From contig JADWOT020001188.1 in the NCBI GenBank assembly GCA_036345935.2, positions 124,001-188,000 on the forward strand: 64,000 nucleotides of DNA. Reading direction: 5' to 3'. Positions 10,318 to 21,149 of the stretch are shown one piece after another; positions within the stretch are counted from its first letter, which is position 1, and every line of letters starts with the position of its first letter. A program made the position numbers and the translations under genes. This DNA comes from Taenia hydatigena. Its lineage: Eukaryota > Platyhelminthes > Cestoda > Cyclophyllidea > Taeniidae. The notes below the pieces were generated by a model. The model was not told the DNA's origin and did no database searches. It saw nothing but the letters and a program-made list of their open reading frames with translations.

Positions 10318-10623
10318 ATGGGGCTCATCCCTTGGTACTGTAGGCAGTTAGCAGCTGTTCCACACTACCTACGTTCTCTGTGGTGCATAGACAGATCATC
10401 ACTTCTAATGGTTGGTAGCGTCCATTACGATCCAATAGTTGAGCGTGACTGTGCGGCTCCCAACAATCCAATAGTCACTCATCCGCCTGGGTACGATTCC
10501 TTTGTAGGCGGAAGTAGGTGCGCTCCTCCCATGGCAGTGGATTTCATTCCCGGTGTCTCGCCAAAGCCACTATGGGAACAATATCTGTGTACATGGTTTC
10601 GTAAGACTTTGACGTTGGCGTAG
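10318..10623 (+). CDS. candidate exon, 101-codon frame with ATG
   Basis: The frame opens with ATG 5 nt after an acceptor-like CCAACAG and ends TAG. It has a balanced, Pro/Cys-containing composition (HYDPIVERDCAAPNNPIV, then GGSRCAPPMAVDFIPG). It directly follows paralogue B on the same strand and could be a further exon of it. No second copy inside the window confirms it, and no domain is recognised. Confidence 0.3.
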   Translation: MGLIPWYCRQLAAVPHYLRSLWCIDRSSLLMVGSVHYDPIVERDCAAPNNPIVTHPPGYDSFVGGSRCAPPMAVDFIPGVSPKPLWEQYLCTWFRKTLTLA

Positions 10624-11060
10624 CCCAAACACAGAAACATCGTCGACATCTCTGGCTGGAAAAGTCGGATTACTTGGAGCCCTTTTCTTCCAATTTTTCA
10701 CAAGAGCCCTTCGGATGCACCCATACACGCTAGATTGTGTGGTTCCATTCACTTAAGTGGTAGAGCCCCACCACAACTCACGAAAATGTCTTCGGTGTCA
10801 AACCACAACCACTTGAAGTTGTAATGGTGGGAGTCGAGTGGATTGCTTGTGTCCTCTTCAATTTCCTTCGTAACTACGCATCACCTGCAGCAACCGACAG
10901 ATCCTGAAATGCTGATGTGCTCCTTGCTAAGATAATAGAGAGACTACATCCACACCCACTTGCTGTTTCCTTCTTTTACTTATTCAACTAATTCCCATTA
11001 TCTCCTACGGATTTTGGGAGTTAGCTTTGCCGCAACAAGATCACTAATTCCCTCGCTCAC

Positions 11061-11151
11061 CTCGATGCGCTTTATGTGGCACACGTGGAGTCCCGACTTT
11101 ATATAAAAATAGCCTTTGCAAAGTGCTTCAATTTGTACATTCAGAGGAGTA
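11061..11151 (-). CDS. candidate 91-nt internal exon with VCHIKR motif
   Basis: On the minus strand an acceptor (GGTCTTAG) is followed by 91 nt reading TPLNVQIEALCKGYFYIK and then SGLHVCHIKRIE, ending at the donor GAG|GTGAGC. The exon needs a phase-2 upstream neighbour and ends in phase 0. The last 19 bases before the divergence point recur at 7262-7280 on the plus strand in the same coding phase. The product is unknown. Confidence 0.35.
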
Positions 11152-11159
11152 CTAAGACC

Positions 11160-11878
11160 TTCACAAGTGAAAATGCAATGACTTGTCATTGACCCTAGCG
11201 TTTTATTTACGCAATCATATATGTACCTCTACGGGGCAGAGGAAAACTCATGAGGACTACGTTTTTTGCTCAAAAGAAGCTAGCTTGGGTGGTGTCAGAT
11301 AAAGTCTTATTAAAAATCGAAAAGAATAGCAAAATGTTTATTTAAGTGGCTTTGCGCTTGTCAAACTTAGCTTTTGTTTCGATATTGAAAAGTCGGTGGT
11401 CAGGACAATCCTTTGCAGCGTAAGTTAACTTAGTACTTGATACAAAGTCGCACCCAGACCTAATTTACCATGGATTGGGTTGCTCTGTCGACTTACAACA
11501 ATGATATTGGGTGTATGTTGTGAGATTAGAACTAGGATGATTTCATGCAGACCCCAAAACGCCGATCCAGGTATCCCCTAAGGCGACCGTAAATCTCTCC
11601 TCGGCTAAACGCCATCTGATTCGCTGGAAAGTGACGAGTTTTAGGAGGTTTTTATGTCCACAAACCAGCCTAAATAGCTGTAAGTAAATGCCGGATTTTC
11701 GTGGGGAGAAGTCTAATTATATGTTCCATTTCTTATAAATGGCCATATTTCTTGTTGACCCTGAAAAGACTTCTCGAATATCTGCTTCGCTGAGTGGTAG
11801 CCAATGATAAAATTGCAGGATAGACCTGTCGTAAGAATAGTTATTTTTGATTTGTTGCATAGCAGCTCGATTGATTAG
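11160..11878. other. no gene recognised
   Basis: Mixed-composition sequence without a convincing exon, repeat or RNA gene. It ends at the ATTGATTAG acceptor-like site used for the next candidate. Confidence 0.4.
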
Positions 11879-12320
11879 AAAAGGCGTGTCAGGTGGTCAC
11901 ATAGAACCAATAAGATTCTAGGCTATGGAGGACTTTTGTCTGAAATTCTGGAAGAGCTCTCATGTATGCATGTTGTAATGAAATTGTAATCAAGGTTCTA
12001 CTCATTCCAGTTATGCAGTGACATTCCTCAGAGACGATTCTCGTTGCGGTAAGCCTGCTCCGTCTTTGCGGTTGATACTACCTCAGAGCGCTGATTTTAA
12101 CTGCGTCAATTACGCTTTATAACCGATCTTGATTCCTACGCACCTTCGGAGATTGTTGTGGGCACTTTCGGTCAGCAGTTGCTCTTCCATGATTAAACTG
12201 GCGACTTCCGTTCGTCAACCGAGAGTTCTTACACGTGAGTTGATGATTTCCTGTGACAGACAAGATTCAGCAATCTCACAAAAGCCATTATACTTGGTGA
12301 CAATACCCAAGTCAGCTTAA
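11879..12320 (+). CDS. candidate multi-exon gene with 36-39 nt introns
   Basis: An acceptor GATTAG precedes an exon reading KRRVRWSHRTNKILGYGGL, then SEILEELS. Exon b (12011-12048, 38 nt) lies between CATTCCAG and a GTAAGC donor. The next intron is 38 nt (12049-12086, ending CTCAG), and the following segment reads ALILTASITLYNRS before TGA. If the first exon ends at CAT|GTTGTA (11971) all phases agree; the stronger-looking donor GTATGC at 11964 breaks the frame. Further right, a GTGAGT donor at 12235 and TTCAG at 12270 bound a 36-nt intron that joins RQPRVLT to PISQKPLYLVTIPKSA in phase. Which parts belong to one transcript is unresolved. No domain is recognised. Confidence 0.35.
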
Positions 12321-12786
12321 CCTGAGAATCTTAAGATGTGATGAATGTGGACTCAGGAAGATCCATTCTGGTGAGCACTTTCGATCCTGATCATGAGAGC
12401 GTTAAGCAAGAGATGTGAATTGCCATGAGTTTGGAATGGTGGATGCAGAATGAAGGGAACAGGAATGCGTGCATTTGGAGTGCTGTTAAGAGTAGTCAGG
12501 TGGTAGTGGGGCAAACTTCTCTGCCGACCTTTCATGTCACGCAGTCTATCTACCGGCGATCATCATCATCATTCAATCAAGTACTGTGATTCAGTGCATT
12601 CAGTTACGAGTTTAATTACCCCTCTAGTGTGCCATTGTGCTAAAGGTATTAAATGGATTAGACTTAATCGCAATCGAGACTAATTCCACATTCCGTTTCA
12701 AGTGCAGTTTCAGGCACCATGTCAGATGTGTCACACTTACGAGACCGAAGGAATTGGGGGACCATCATCCCCACCTCCCATGCCGC

Positions 12787-12851
12787 CCCTGTCTCCTCCC
12801 TTCCTTCCTTCCTGCCTTCCTTCCTTCCTTCCTTCCCTCCCTCCCTCTTAA
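12787..12851 (+). repeat. CCTT/CCCT microsatellite
   Basis: A pyrimidine-only tract built of repeated CCTT units that drift to CCCT, with one G interruption. The opposite strand is a purine GGAA tract. It explains the long but low-complexity frames that cross it on both strands. Confidence 0.95.
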
Positions 12852-12940
12852 CCACTTACCAAGGGGAGGCGTACTTCACTCCACCACCTCCACCCAGTCA
12901 CTTGCACACCTGCACATAGAGACCACGAATAAGGAAAGGC

Positions 12941-12973
12941 TTATAATAATAATAACAACAATAATAATAATAG
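12941..12973 (+). repeat. AAT trinucleotide microsatellite
   Basis: Imperfect AAT repeats (ATAATAATAACAACAATAAT pattern), about 90 bp right of the CCTT tract. It creates the Ile/Val-rich run in the overlapping minus-strand frame. Confidence 0.9.
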
Positions 12974-13449
12974 CACTTAAATATATACAAAATGGGGATG
13001 AAACAGTAGAACGAAGATGGGTAGGAAACATCACACCTCTTCCTTTTGCGTTTGCTGGTGGTGATGTTGGCGCCGTCGCTGGTGCTCCAAATTCAGCTCC
13101 AATCGAACAGAGGACAGATAAAAGAAGAAGGCAGTAGTGGACAAGAGAAAGAAAACAGTTGAATGAGAAATCATTTTCATAAAAGTCATTGATTACGCAG
13201 AACGCTTTGTAGTTCCTCAAATGCAGCATCACCCTCCCCTTAAAAGTCATGGTGAAGGAACCAACTTCAACAGCTCCGAGATCTCCGCTTAACCCACATT
13301 GTTCACTCTGCCACCGCCTTGGCTCTAAATCGACTTTCCTACCCTCACCAACAACATCACCCTCCACCACAGTAGAAACTCTCGCATTCCAACTCCTCCA
13401 ATCAGCCCATTTCAACGTCATGCGTGCGCATGCACAACCCATTGGAGAA

Positions 13450-15580
13450 GTGAACTGCTGAATGCAAAATCATCGGAAGAAATCGAGAATCCTACCACCG
13501 TCTTGAAGGGAAAGGTCACATTCTTGCTAGTTTTTGCCCCATCAAACCGCCCTTCAACCATCACTTGATTCATTCAGCAAATCCCCTCCTACCTCGTAGT
13601 TGCCATGCCTGACTTATTGCCGAAGAATACCACCTCACGACCACCTGACTACTCTCAGTAGCGTTCCGAGCGCACGCATTTCTGCTCCATTCATCAACTA
13701 ATCCACCTTACATTCCGTATCCATCTATCCAACCCCACCACAACCCACATCCATTTCGGTTGAAGGGTTCGTGATTAAGACTGGAATCGCCCACTCGAAT
13801 AAAATTTCCCAGATCCGAGTTCAGACTAAATTAGCTTGTGGATTGTTGCCAAGTACAATGTCTCTTCCAGAATTGTCGGGTCAAACGACAGCCTAATCGA
13901 AAGCGTTGATCTAAAGTGTTGAAGTAGTAAGAAAAAGGGGACATCTGCGCGACGAGTCGACGCAGTAGGCCTATTCTACACTAATGCGGTTGATGATGCC
14001 ACAGAAGGAGTCCCAACTTCGATCTCACTGGCGGTCGGGAAAGCGCGCAGTAGACCAAAGACATTGGACAAGGGAGAAAAACTCTCCACTATACTCACAC
14101 AATCGGGGAACACGACAATGTGGGACGGCAGCACCTCACAGAGGATGGCCAAAAGGGCCGATGATTTACTTTAAAATAACCATCAGAAAACCTTTTGTCC
14201 AAGCAACCACATTCTTGCTCAGGGTGGGTCCAAAGCGCCAGCTACTTATAAGCACATAAGTAGAAAGGTGCAGTTGATAACTTACACCAGACGCAGACCA
14301 TCTCATAAGTCCACGGACATCAAGCAATTTGGACATCACAGAGATCTGCGCCGAAGAACGTTCTTCTGCTATAAGGGAAATGACGTCTTCAGATCGACCT
14401 CGTCTAACAGTGCACAAACTCCGAAATACAGAATTTGAAATACTTATTTTCGGCTAACATAAAGCCTTCATTTGGGTACCTTTTGCAGGTGGTGAAAAGT
14501 TACAATGTGGCACAAAAATGTTGCTGAAAAGGGACTCTCAAGAGTCGGATCCTCAAAGATAACAAAACTCGTCTGTTTCGTCACATCCTTCACGGTGATG
14601 GTGACATTGTCTAAAATCGACAAATAACTAAGGCATAAAATCTACGAACTCTTGCAATTTGTAAACCTACGAAGGAGCTTCCATTTTACTTTTACGTGTC
14701 ACTTGTGGGTTTCATGTGGCAGCTTAACGGATTGTCTGCTTGTCAAGGTGGATGCAACAATATGTTGAATGCACATGGGTTTTTCGCCAGGTCTTTTGTC
14801 GTCCGTTTTTGGAAGAGGCTCTACTTCAATAATTTGCATCCTGTCTGCCATTATCAAGGCAAAGGTTAGTTGTTTAATTGACCATTTCGCGTCTTAAAAT
14901 ATTTTAATGTGTATATGTGCACATGCCTATGTATATTCGCATTTGAATGATATAGGCAATGCGCAAAGTTTGCATAAATAAATGAAGTTTAACGTACCTT
15001 TAGTTTGATGACTAGGACTACCCCATACCTCACCTCTGAATATGCATTCGTTATCTTTAATCGACATTTCTCCCATTGGGTATGGATTATAAACATACAC
15101 CACCTAAACACAGTAATTGCAAGGGTAGGAGATGGCCATGCTGTGGTTGTTTACATGCGTCGCAAGCACTTGACGCTGTTAGTATGGTGCACTTCAAAAA
15201 TTCAATTCATTCTTTGTAAAACTTATCTCACATAATCCCTTGTTAGGGACTTCATGTGGAAATTCTCATTAATGCACGTACCAATTCACCACGATACCGA
15301 TATGTCATCACGTCTGATGATCCTCTCGGCCTTCCGACAACTCGAGAGCCCCACAACGTTGGACCTTGGTTGCCTTAAAGAAAAGTGTGCTTCCTTATCC
15401 CTAACCTTATTTATAATATCTTAGCTAAGAATGAGAACCATAACATGAACGGCAAATGAAAGCATTAAGTGGTGAGAAAATGCAAGTGACGCTGTGAATG
15501 CATACCCACTCCATGTGCCACACAGATGAGAAACACAATCGCTCCTAACATAATCTTCCCCTATGCTCCAAGCGATGTCT
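13450..15580. other. no gene confirmed; one weak exon-like segment
   Basis: I see no repeat or RNA gene in this interval. An open plus-strand segment, about 14637-14866, ends at GGCAAAG|GTTAGT and reads ELPFYFYVSLVGFMWQLNG, then FFARSFVVRFWKRLYF. It could be an exon with a membrane helix, but its length is unremarkable by chance and no partner exon was found. Confidence 0.3.
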
Positions 15581-15590
15581 CGTGCGCGTT

Positions 15591-15598
15591 TATATAAG
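15591..15598 (+). promoter_or_regulatory. TATA-like element with downstream exon-like pieces
   Basis: TATATAAG sits in GC-richer flanks (GCGCGTT before it). About 70 nt downstream, CACCAATGATG starts a short frame that meets a GTAAGC site. Further on, GATTTTAG and CAAAG|GTAAA bound a 33-nt segment (15743-15775), exon-like in length and divisible by three. The phases do not join cleanly, so this promoter call is tentative. Confidence 0.25.
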
Positions 15599-15779
15599 TT
15601 CTACTTTGGCTTCGCTTGCTTGATTGGAGCTTTTCTCTCGCTTCATTTGTCGCACCAATGATGTTGCATTGTGTAAGCCAGAGGTCAGAGCTGTGGATTT
15701 GACCAACACTGCACCGTGCAACATCTCATTCCAAGATTTTAGTGACTTGGCAGACTGAGAATTTCGCTGGCAAAGGTAA

Positions 15780-18500
15780 AATATCTAATGGAAAGGATTT
15801 CTGTTTGAGATTGCTTTCGAATCAAACGTACCTCGACTCACTGGCCATTCCCAGCAAAATTTGGCTCCTTCGAATTAACTTAGCCCATACAACGCCGTGT
15901 AAGGACAGCAAGTAGTCAATGGGTCTACTTCCTTCTTCCTTACTGACAAAAAAATAAATACTTTGCGCCACCTTTTTGCAATCACTTCGTAAAATACGCT
16001 TCTTGGTTTACATTGTGTGGGAGGGATAGTTTCCCAATGCTTCGAGACATGTGATTATGCTATCGAAGTGACCACTGCCACATTTCGCTGTTATTTTTTG
16101 TTGCTAACAATCTCGTCCACTTGGACCTCATGGCTTCCTAACCCTAATTATATCTTGCACGTACATGCTTGAATTGCTTGGTCCTCAAAGAAGTTCATTG
16201 TGGTACAGTGGCAGTGTTGAACGAGGTAGAGTCTGTGTCATTGCACCAACTCCCAAAGGAATCGTGCAGTAACATGGAAAACACACAGACATGAGCATCA
16301 CATGCAAGAGAGGACTGAATACTACTGGCACTCAGTCTCGCGCATCCATGTGAGTGATTTCATTCATTTAAGAAAATTCACTTGAAATTAATTGACCTCT
16401 AAACCGCTGCGTGGGTAGACAGCCTAGACGGGTTGCAATTACACAAATTCTGAGCCAAAGCTACAAGGCCTAACGCTCAGTTAGACATTCATCGCAATCC
16501 ACCAGTCACGTAGTAGAGGCGATTCAGCCACTCTCTCAGTGAATATTATGCAAATGCGTAGACGACATCTGATTGCATCAATGATGGGCATAGTGTACAA
16601 CGAGAAAACTGCTATGAGAGATAAATTATTCATAAAGTTGATTATTTTGTGAAGAGTAATGAGTGGATTCTCGGTGATGTGCGTTGTCTACTGCGCCCAA
16701 AACCACACCTAGCAATTCAAGCAACTTTCCTAGGCAATGGAACCCTCTTCATATCCATAGAATTGTCTAAATTCTTCATACAAGTTTAACATTTTTGTTT
16801 AACACAGCACTGCATTGTGCCTGCTGTGAGTGCTAGGAAGGCTGTCATTTCGCAGGCCATACACCGCCACCTCATTCGCCATTCTCTCACCTCTACCTTT
16901 TGTTCAACTGAAATCAACTATTAGGCGCATCGGTAATTTGTAGGCGTTGCAGGCATCCGTGCGATGAGTCTATTCTTCACAAAAAACACCTTTCCTTGCC
17001 ACAAACAAAGTGACTTGTCAGGAGGGTGATATGCTGCCCTTAGTCGACTTGCAATGAGCAATGCTGGCATCAACACCAGTCAAGCACGTGCCTTACAAAG
17101 CTCTATTTGTCGAGGAGGCCAACATGACTTTGCCGTTCTTTTGCAATGGTGCCGTTAGGACATGTCCCAAGTTCACTAACTCAATGCGAGGATTATTCGT
17201 CACGACACGCCTTACCTCTACAGCGACGGTGTGATTCAGCGTGTTCTTTGTGTTGCTACGATGACACGAGCTCTACAAGCCGTTGAGGTGCACATAATTC
17301 ATTTGAAAATCAAGATGTGGATGTGCAATGTGAATAGGGGTTAGTGTGTAAGTGTGTCTGAACGGGTGAGGCCCTTATCAACACAATGATGGAATAACTG
17401 AAGATTGTGCTGCTGAGCATTTTAGACACGATACACTTTACATCCTCTATAATGTTAAAAAATGTTTTACACGGCCAGCGTTAAGCTGTAAGCAGCTTGC
17501 TTTTACGGCACCTGAATGAGGTTAAAGTCTGCGTCAATCAGTTGCAGTCCCAATTTAACTTCAAGTAGGAGGATGGTGTTGCCGAATTCCGAAAGGACAT
17601 TGACAATGAAAGCATCGTCGGGCATGGCTCCTCTGCTATGCCTTGCCCATTGATCCACCAAACTGCGATGGTATTTTGCCCTTCAGCAATTGAATGTAGT
17701 TCCTAACCGTACATTATGAGCAGGACTGGATATTACGTCTGCAAATTTTAGCATTTCATTCGCTCAGAAGAAGTTGTATGCCAATCCAATTTGCCAGTAC
17801 CGTTTTGATAAATCTTTATTGCTATAGATGTGTTCTTTATGTTGCTACACGTTTCCTTTTGGTATGAAGTTTACTGGCACAAGATCTTCCTCGTTCAACA
17901 CGCCATTGTAAGAAGAAGCTTAGTGTGCCATGAAGTTTTGTCAAGCAAAATTGTTGTTCACAAAATAATAAAATAGCTGCAAACTGTGCTAAGGGCGTCT
18001 CAGATGCTATGATTTTACATGCTCTGAGCCAGTGGAAACACCGAACCAATGAAATGACTAAAAGCCAGTGACACAAAGTGATCTGCGTCTGTCTGTAAGC
18101 AAGGAGAAGAAGTGATGCTACCGACCAATTGCCACCAAAGCATGAAGGCATGAGAATTAGCATTCTAAGCCATGCATTACTTCAGTCTCTGGTCTTAATG
18201 CACGAAGCTCCGAATAATAACGCTTGAAATGGAGGAGAATGGAAATACTTGATGCAATGCTAGCCAAAGTTGGCTGAAAGTAATTTTTCACTTCGTCAGT
18301 GCATTTACTGATGTCTGTGCTTCGATAATCTAATTCTTCATCCCGTCGCAACCAAATAATGCGCGAACACTACAAAGCAGCATAGTTGGTTTGGCAGCCG
18401 AAGCATGAGAATTACCCCATTCACATTCGTGCCATCAAGATAGGCCGATTATAAATACACATTAGACATTTCTTCAGGACTAGGGAGAGGTCATGTTGGG
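15780..18500. other. no gene recognised
   Basis: Mixed-composition intergenic-looking sequence. The best frame is a 108-codon minus-strand ORF with a true ATG (18163-17837, start MLILMPSCFGG). It lacks splice or conservation support and falls within chance expectation. No tandem repeats or RNA genes were seen. Confidence 0.35.
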
Positions 18501-18524
18501 GCGAATGCTATCTTGTCTGTGCAG

Positions 18525-18669
18525 CATACTGAATGGGTATGCATTTACGGCATCACTTTCATTTCTTGGTCATTTGTTTTTTTAATTCGCTGCTCATTGT
18601 ATGTTTCTCATGTCAAGCCAGTGCATTATGAAAGAGGAAAGTGGGTAAAACATGCGTTAATCCTTGAAG
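18525..18669 (+). CDS. candidate internal exon with a membrane-like helix
   Basis: The acceptor CTTGTCTGTGCAG is followed by 48 codons in phase 0 (HTEWVCIYGITFISWSFVFL, then YVSHVKPVHYERGKW) to the donor CTTGAAG|GTAACC. The segment has a single hydrophobic helix flanked by basic residues. A 38-nt intron to GAGTTGAG could follow, but every phase beyond it meets a stop, so the next exon is not placed. The product is unknown. Confidence 0.28.
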
Positions 18670-19613
18670 GTAACCAAAGCCTTGCGCTATGGAGATTTCG
18701 AGTTGAGGGGAGGCCAACAGGATGATCTGACTCAATGAACTATTGGTTCCATGAAGACTTGGTGAGTGTACTAATTCGGTCATGTGTGCATGAAGCTTCT
18801 AAATGAATGAAGTATGTGTTTCTGAATGCATCCTTCAAGTATTATCAAGTATTTTTGGTTGATGTGAGCAATTACGGCACATTCATCGCCAATCCTTGCA
18901 ATCGTTGGGTATTTTAGGTGGTACAGATTTCTACTTTAACATCGAAGGATCTAATGTCGTTTAATGATGGCAAGTGCATATTCAAAGGCGAAGTTTAAGA
19001 CAATCCATGCTACGAAGGCAAATGCATGTCGAATTTTATCTTCTCGCGTACACTTCATACGTTGATAGTTCATTTTAAGAGGCAAAATACTTAGTTGGTG
19101 ACATCACTTTTGCTTCAGCAATGTGAGATATAATGTGGACTATTCAATAGGTTATTCAAGTACAAACAGAAGTAGTTCATTACGCCAGAGGAAATCGCGT
19201 ATTCTAAATAAATTGTTTTATCCACTCCAATGAAGAGACGATGAGCTAAGTTGTCAGTTGTGGCAGCGAGCATGTAAAATGTGATGCCACCCAAATGGTC
19301 CCTAGTGAACCCATGGGCAATCCAAAATTCCAAGTTAGAACGTAGCGGAAGCACGTTTACAGCAGACAAACCATAAAATTGCATCTATTTTACAACGGAT
19401 TTGTTTGTCCGCTTTAGACAACGTCACCACCACCATGAGTCATGTGACTAGGGCAGCAACGCATTGGCCTTTTAGAGGGCATCAACTCCCCTGTCTCGAC
19501 AACACTCTTTGTACCAAATTGCAACTTCTCATCGCCTCGAATAAGTATCTAAGTAACCGGTCTTAATTAATTCATAAAAAACACTTCGCATATCTTACGG
19601 TGTAACTTGTTTA

Positions 19614-20380
19614 ATGGCAGACAAGGTCGACTCGAGGACATCGTTTCCGCTCTCACGATTAGTCAAAGAGAAAATATTGACCTCTAATGTCAATTTTGTA
19701 GTTCAAGGCGCTGGCAGTGATAAGACGGTAAGTCACTCTCGCCTAATTATCTGGGACCATTTTAAGAAGTTGATATTTGATAGCACACATCTTTAAAATT
19801 CTCATTGCGCAGACGGTATTTCGCATAAACGAGCCCGTCCTCTGCATCTGGAAGGGAGTCCAACTCGAGCATAGCTACAGCAACGTTTGTGGTGAGTTCA
19901 AAGCATTTAAAGCACTCAAAGTGTTTTATTTCTTTGTGTGTTTGATAGGGAAGTTTAAGAGCCATCAAGTCGGCTTCCGACAATTTTTTAGTTGAATTGG
20001 AGAAAATGCAACAACAAATTTGCGAGTTTTTCATAGACACTTTACCACACGATCTGAAGCGGACTATGACAACTTTGTTTGACTGTCTGGAACATCATTC
20101 TTGTCAGTGTCGGTGGATTATACACAAAGCGGTGAGTGGCATCATCAAACTTTAGCAATTGTGCAAAGCATTCGACAATAAATCATAATTTGTGCTGAAG
20201 TTGGACAAAACTCTCCTGTTGAGTGTGGACGCACGATCCTTGGATAGAGATCTGGCAAACTGTGGCTGTACAATGCTGCCTTTAGGAACTACACTGGAAG
20301 TGAAAGAATGCAGGGATGAGTCAGAATGCAACGTGATTTTTTCAAGCATCACCTACAACAGAACAAGCGGATTTCACTAG
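19614..20380 (+). CDS. candidate four-exon gene, about 182 residues, unknown family
   Basis: The ATG begins MADKVDSRTSFPLSRLVKEK, and exon 1 (19614-19727) ends ACG|GTAAGT. Exon 2 (19813 to 19884 or 19891) follows TTGCGCAG and reads VFRINEPVLCIWKGVQLEHS. Exon 3 (19949-20131) follows TTTGATAG, has a helical, coiled-coil-like stretch (DNFLVELEKMQQQICEFF), and ends GCG|GTGAGT. Exon 4 (20201-20380) begins LDKTLLLSVDARSLDRDL and stops at TAG. Exons 1, 3 and 4 are phase-consistent. Exon 2 has its best donor (G|GTGAGT, 19891) one base out of phase; the weaker AAC|GTTTGT (19884) restores it. Introns are 85, about 57-64, and 69 nt. Three strong donors in under 0.8 kb favour a real gene. A small cytosolic adaptor-like protein is possible, but no domain is recognised. 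Confidence 0.5.
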
Positions 20381-20771
20381 CCTAGAATGCATCCCATGTT
20401 TTCCTTTGCTTTCGTGTAAACCATGTTACATCGTCTAGGCGACTGGAAAGAGGAGGGTAAACTGCTCCCATTTGGCGAATGTCACACGCACGGGGGCGGC
20501 ATTGCCCTTCCGTTTTAACACTCACTTCGCTTGATCATTATCAAACCATCTTTTAGCGGCTGAAATTTGTGTTACCTCACTCGCTTCTGCTACCAAAGCC
20601 ATCAAAAGTGGCCTGAGATAACTCCTTAATCCAATGTGGATGGACAGCCTCACATTGGCTCCGTGCAAACACTTTAAGCAGATTCGTTTTAATGCTTCAC
20701 AGCTCGGTTAGAAAGAGAGAGTAGATTACTCAATATTCAAATGTAATATCTTCTTTTTCATTTTTTGTTAG

Positions 20772-21141
20772 CAGCCACCACACCCTCGGGTAAGTGAACA
20801 TTCGCTCCCTCTATCGGCATCATCAAACAACTGTGAATGTGACATTTTCCTTGCTCCACTAGTAGGCACAACATCTCCGGGTAGGCGGACGTTCAACCCG
20901 CTTTAATGACTTCAGCAAGCAATGTAAGACTGTGTGCACAAGTTTTGGGGAAGCAGTCACCGTGGTGTCAAATCCAGATGTTGTTTACAGTAAAATACTC
21001 TCCTGTAACAAGCTAGTCAAATGTTTATATTTTGGGCAAACTAAACTTTGATGCTTTAGTGAAGGCTAAAACCAACTACTGATGTTGTCACTTTGTCCTC
21101 TCGTCATCAAGCAGGACCTGCGCTGGACCCCACTGACGCTG
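20772..21141 (+). CDS. cluster of three microexon-like segments
   Basis: Three short segments are each flanked by AG upstream and a GTA-type donor downstream. They are 20772-20789 (18 nt, after TTTTTTGTTAG, before GTAAGT), 20863-20880 (18 nt, after GCTCCACTAG, before GTAGGC) and 21115-21141 (27 nt, after CATCAAGCAG, before GTAAGA). All lengths are multiples of three. The first two, with their donors and following bases, are related in sequence (period 91 bp), so one arose by tandem duplication. They lie 0.4-0.8 kb downstream of the four-exon candidate on the same strand. The second begins TAG, so it would need a non-zero phase. Confidence 0.25.
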
Positions 21142-21149
21142 GTAAGATA

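Noticed and set aside
12876..13442. Longest frame in the window, 188 codons on the minus strand (and an overlapping 166-codon plus frame)
   Set aside because: Both cross the CCTT and AAT microsatellites, which lack stops in several frames. There is no splice or similarity support, although a hydrophobic run near the middle resembles a signal sequence.
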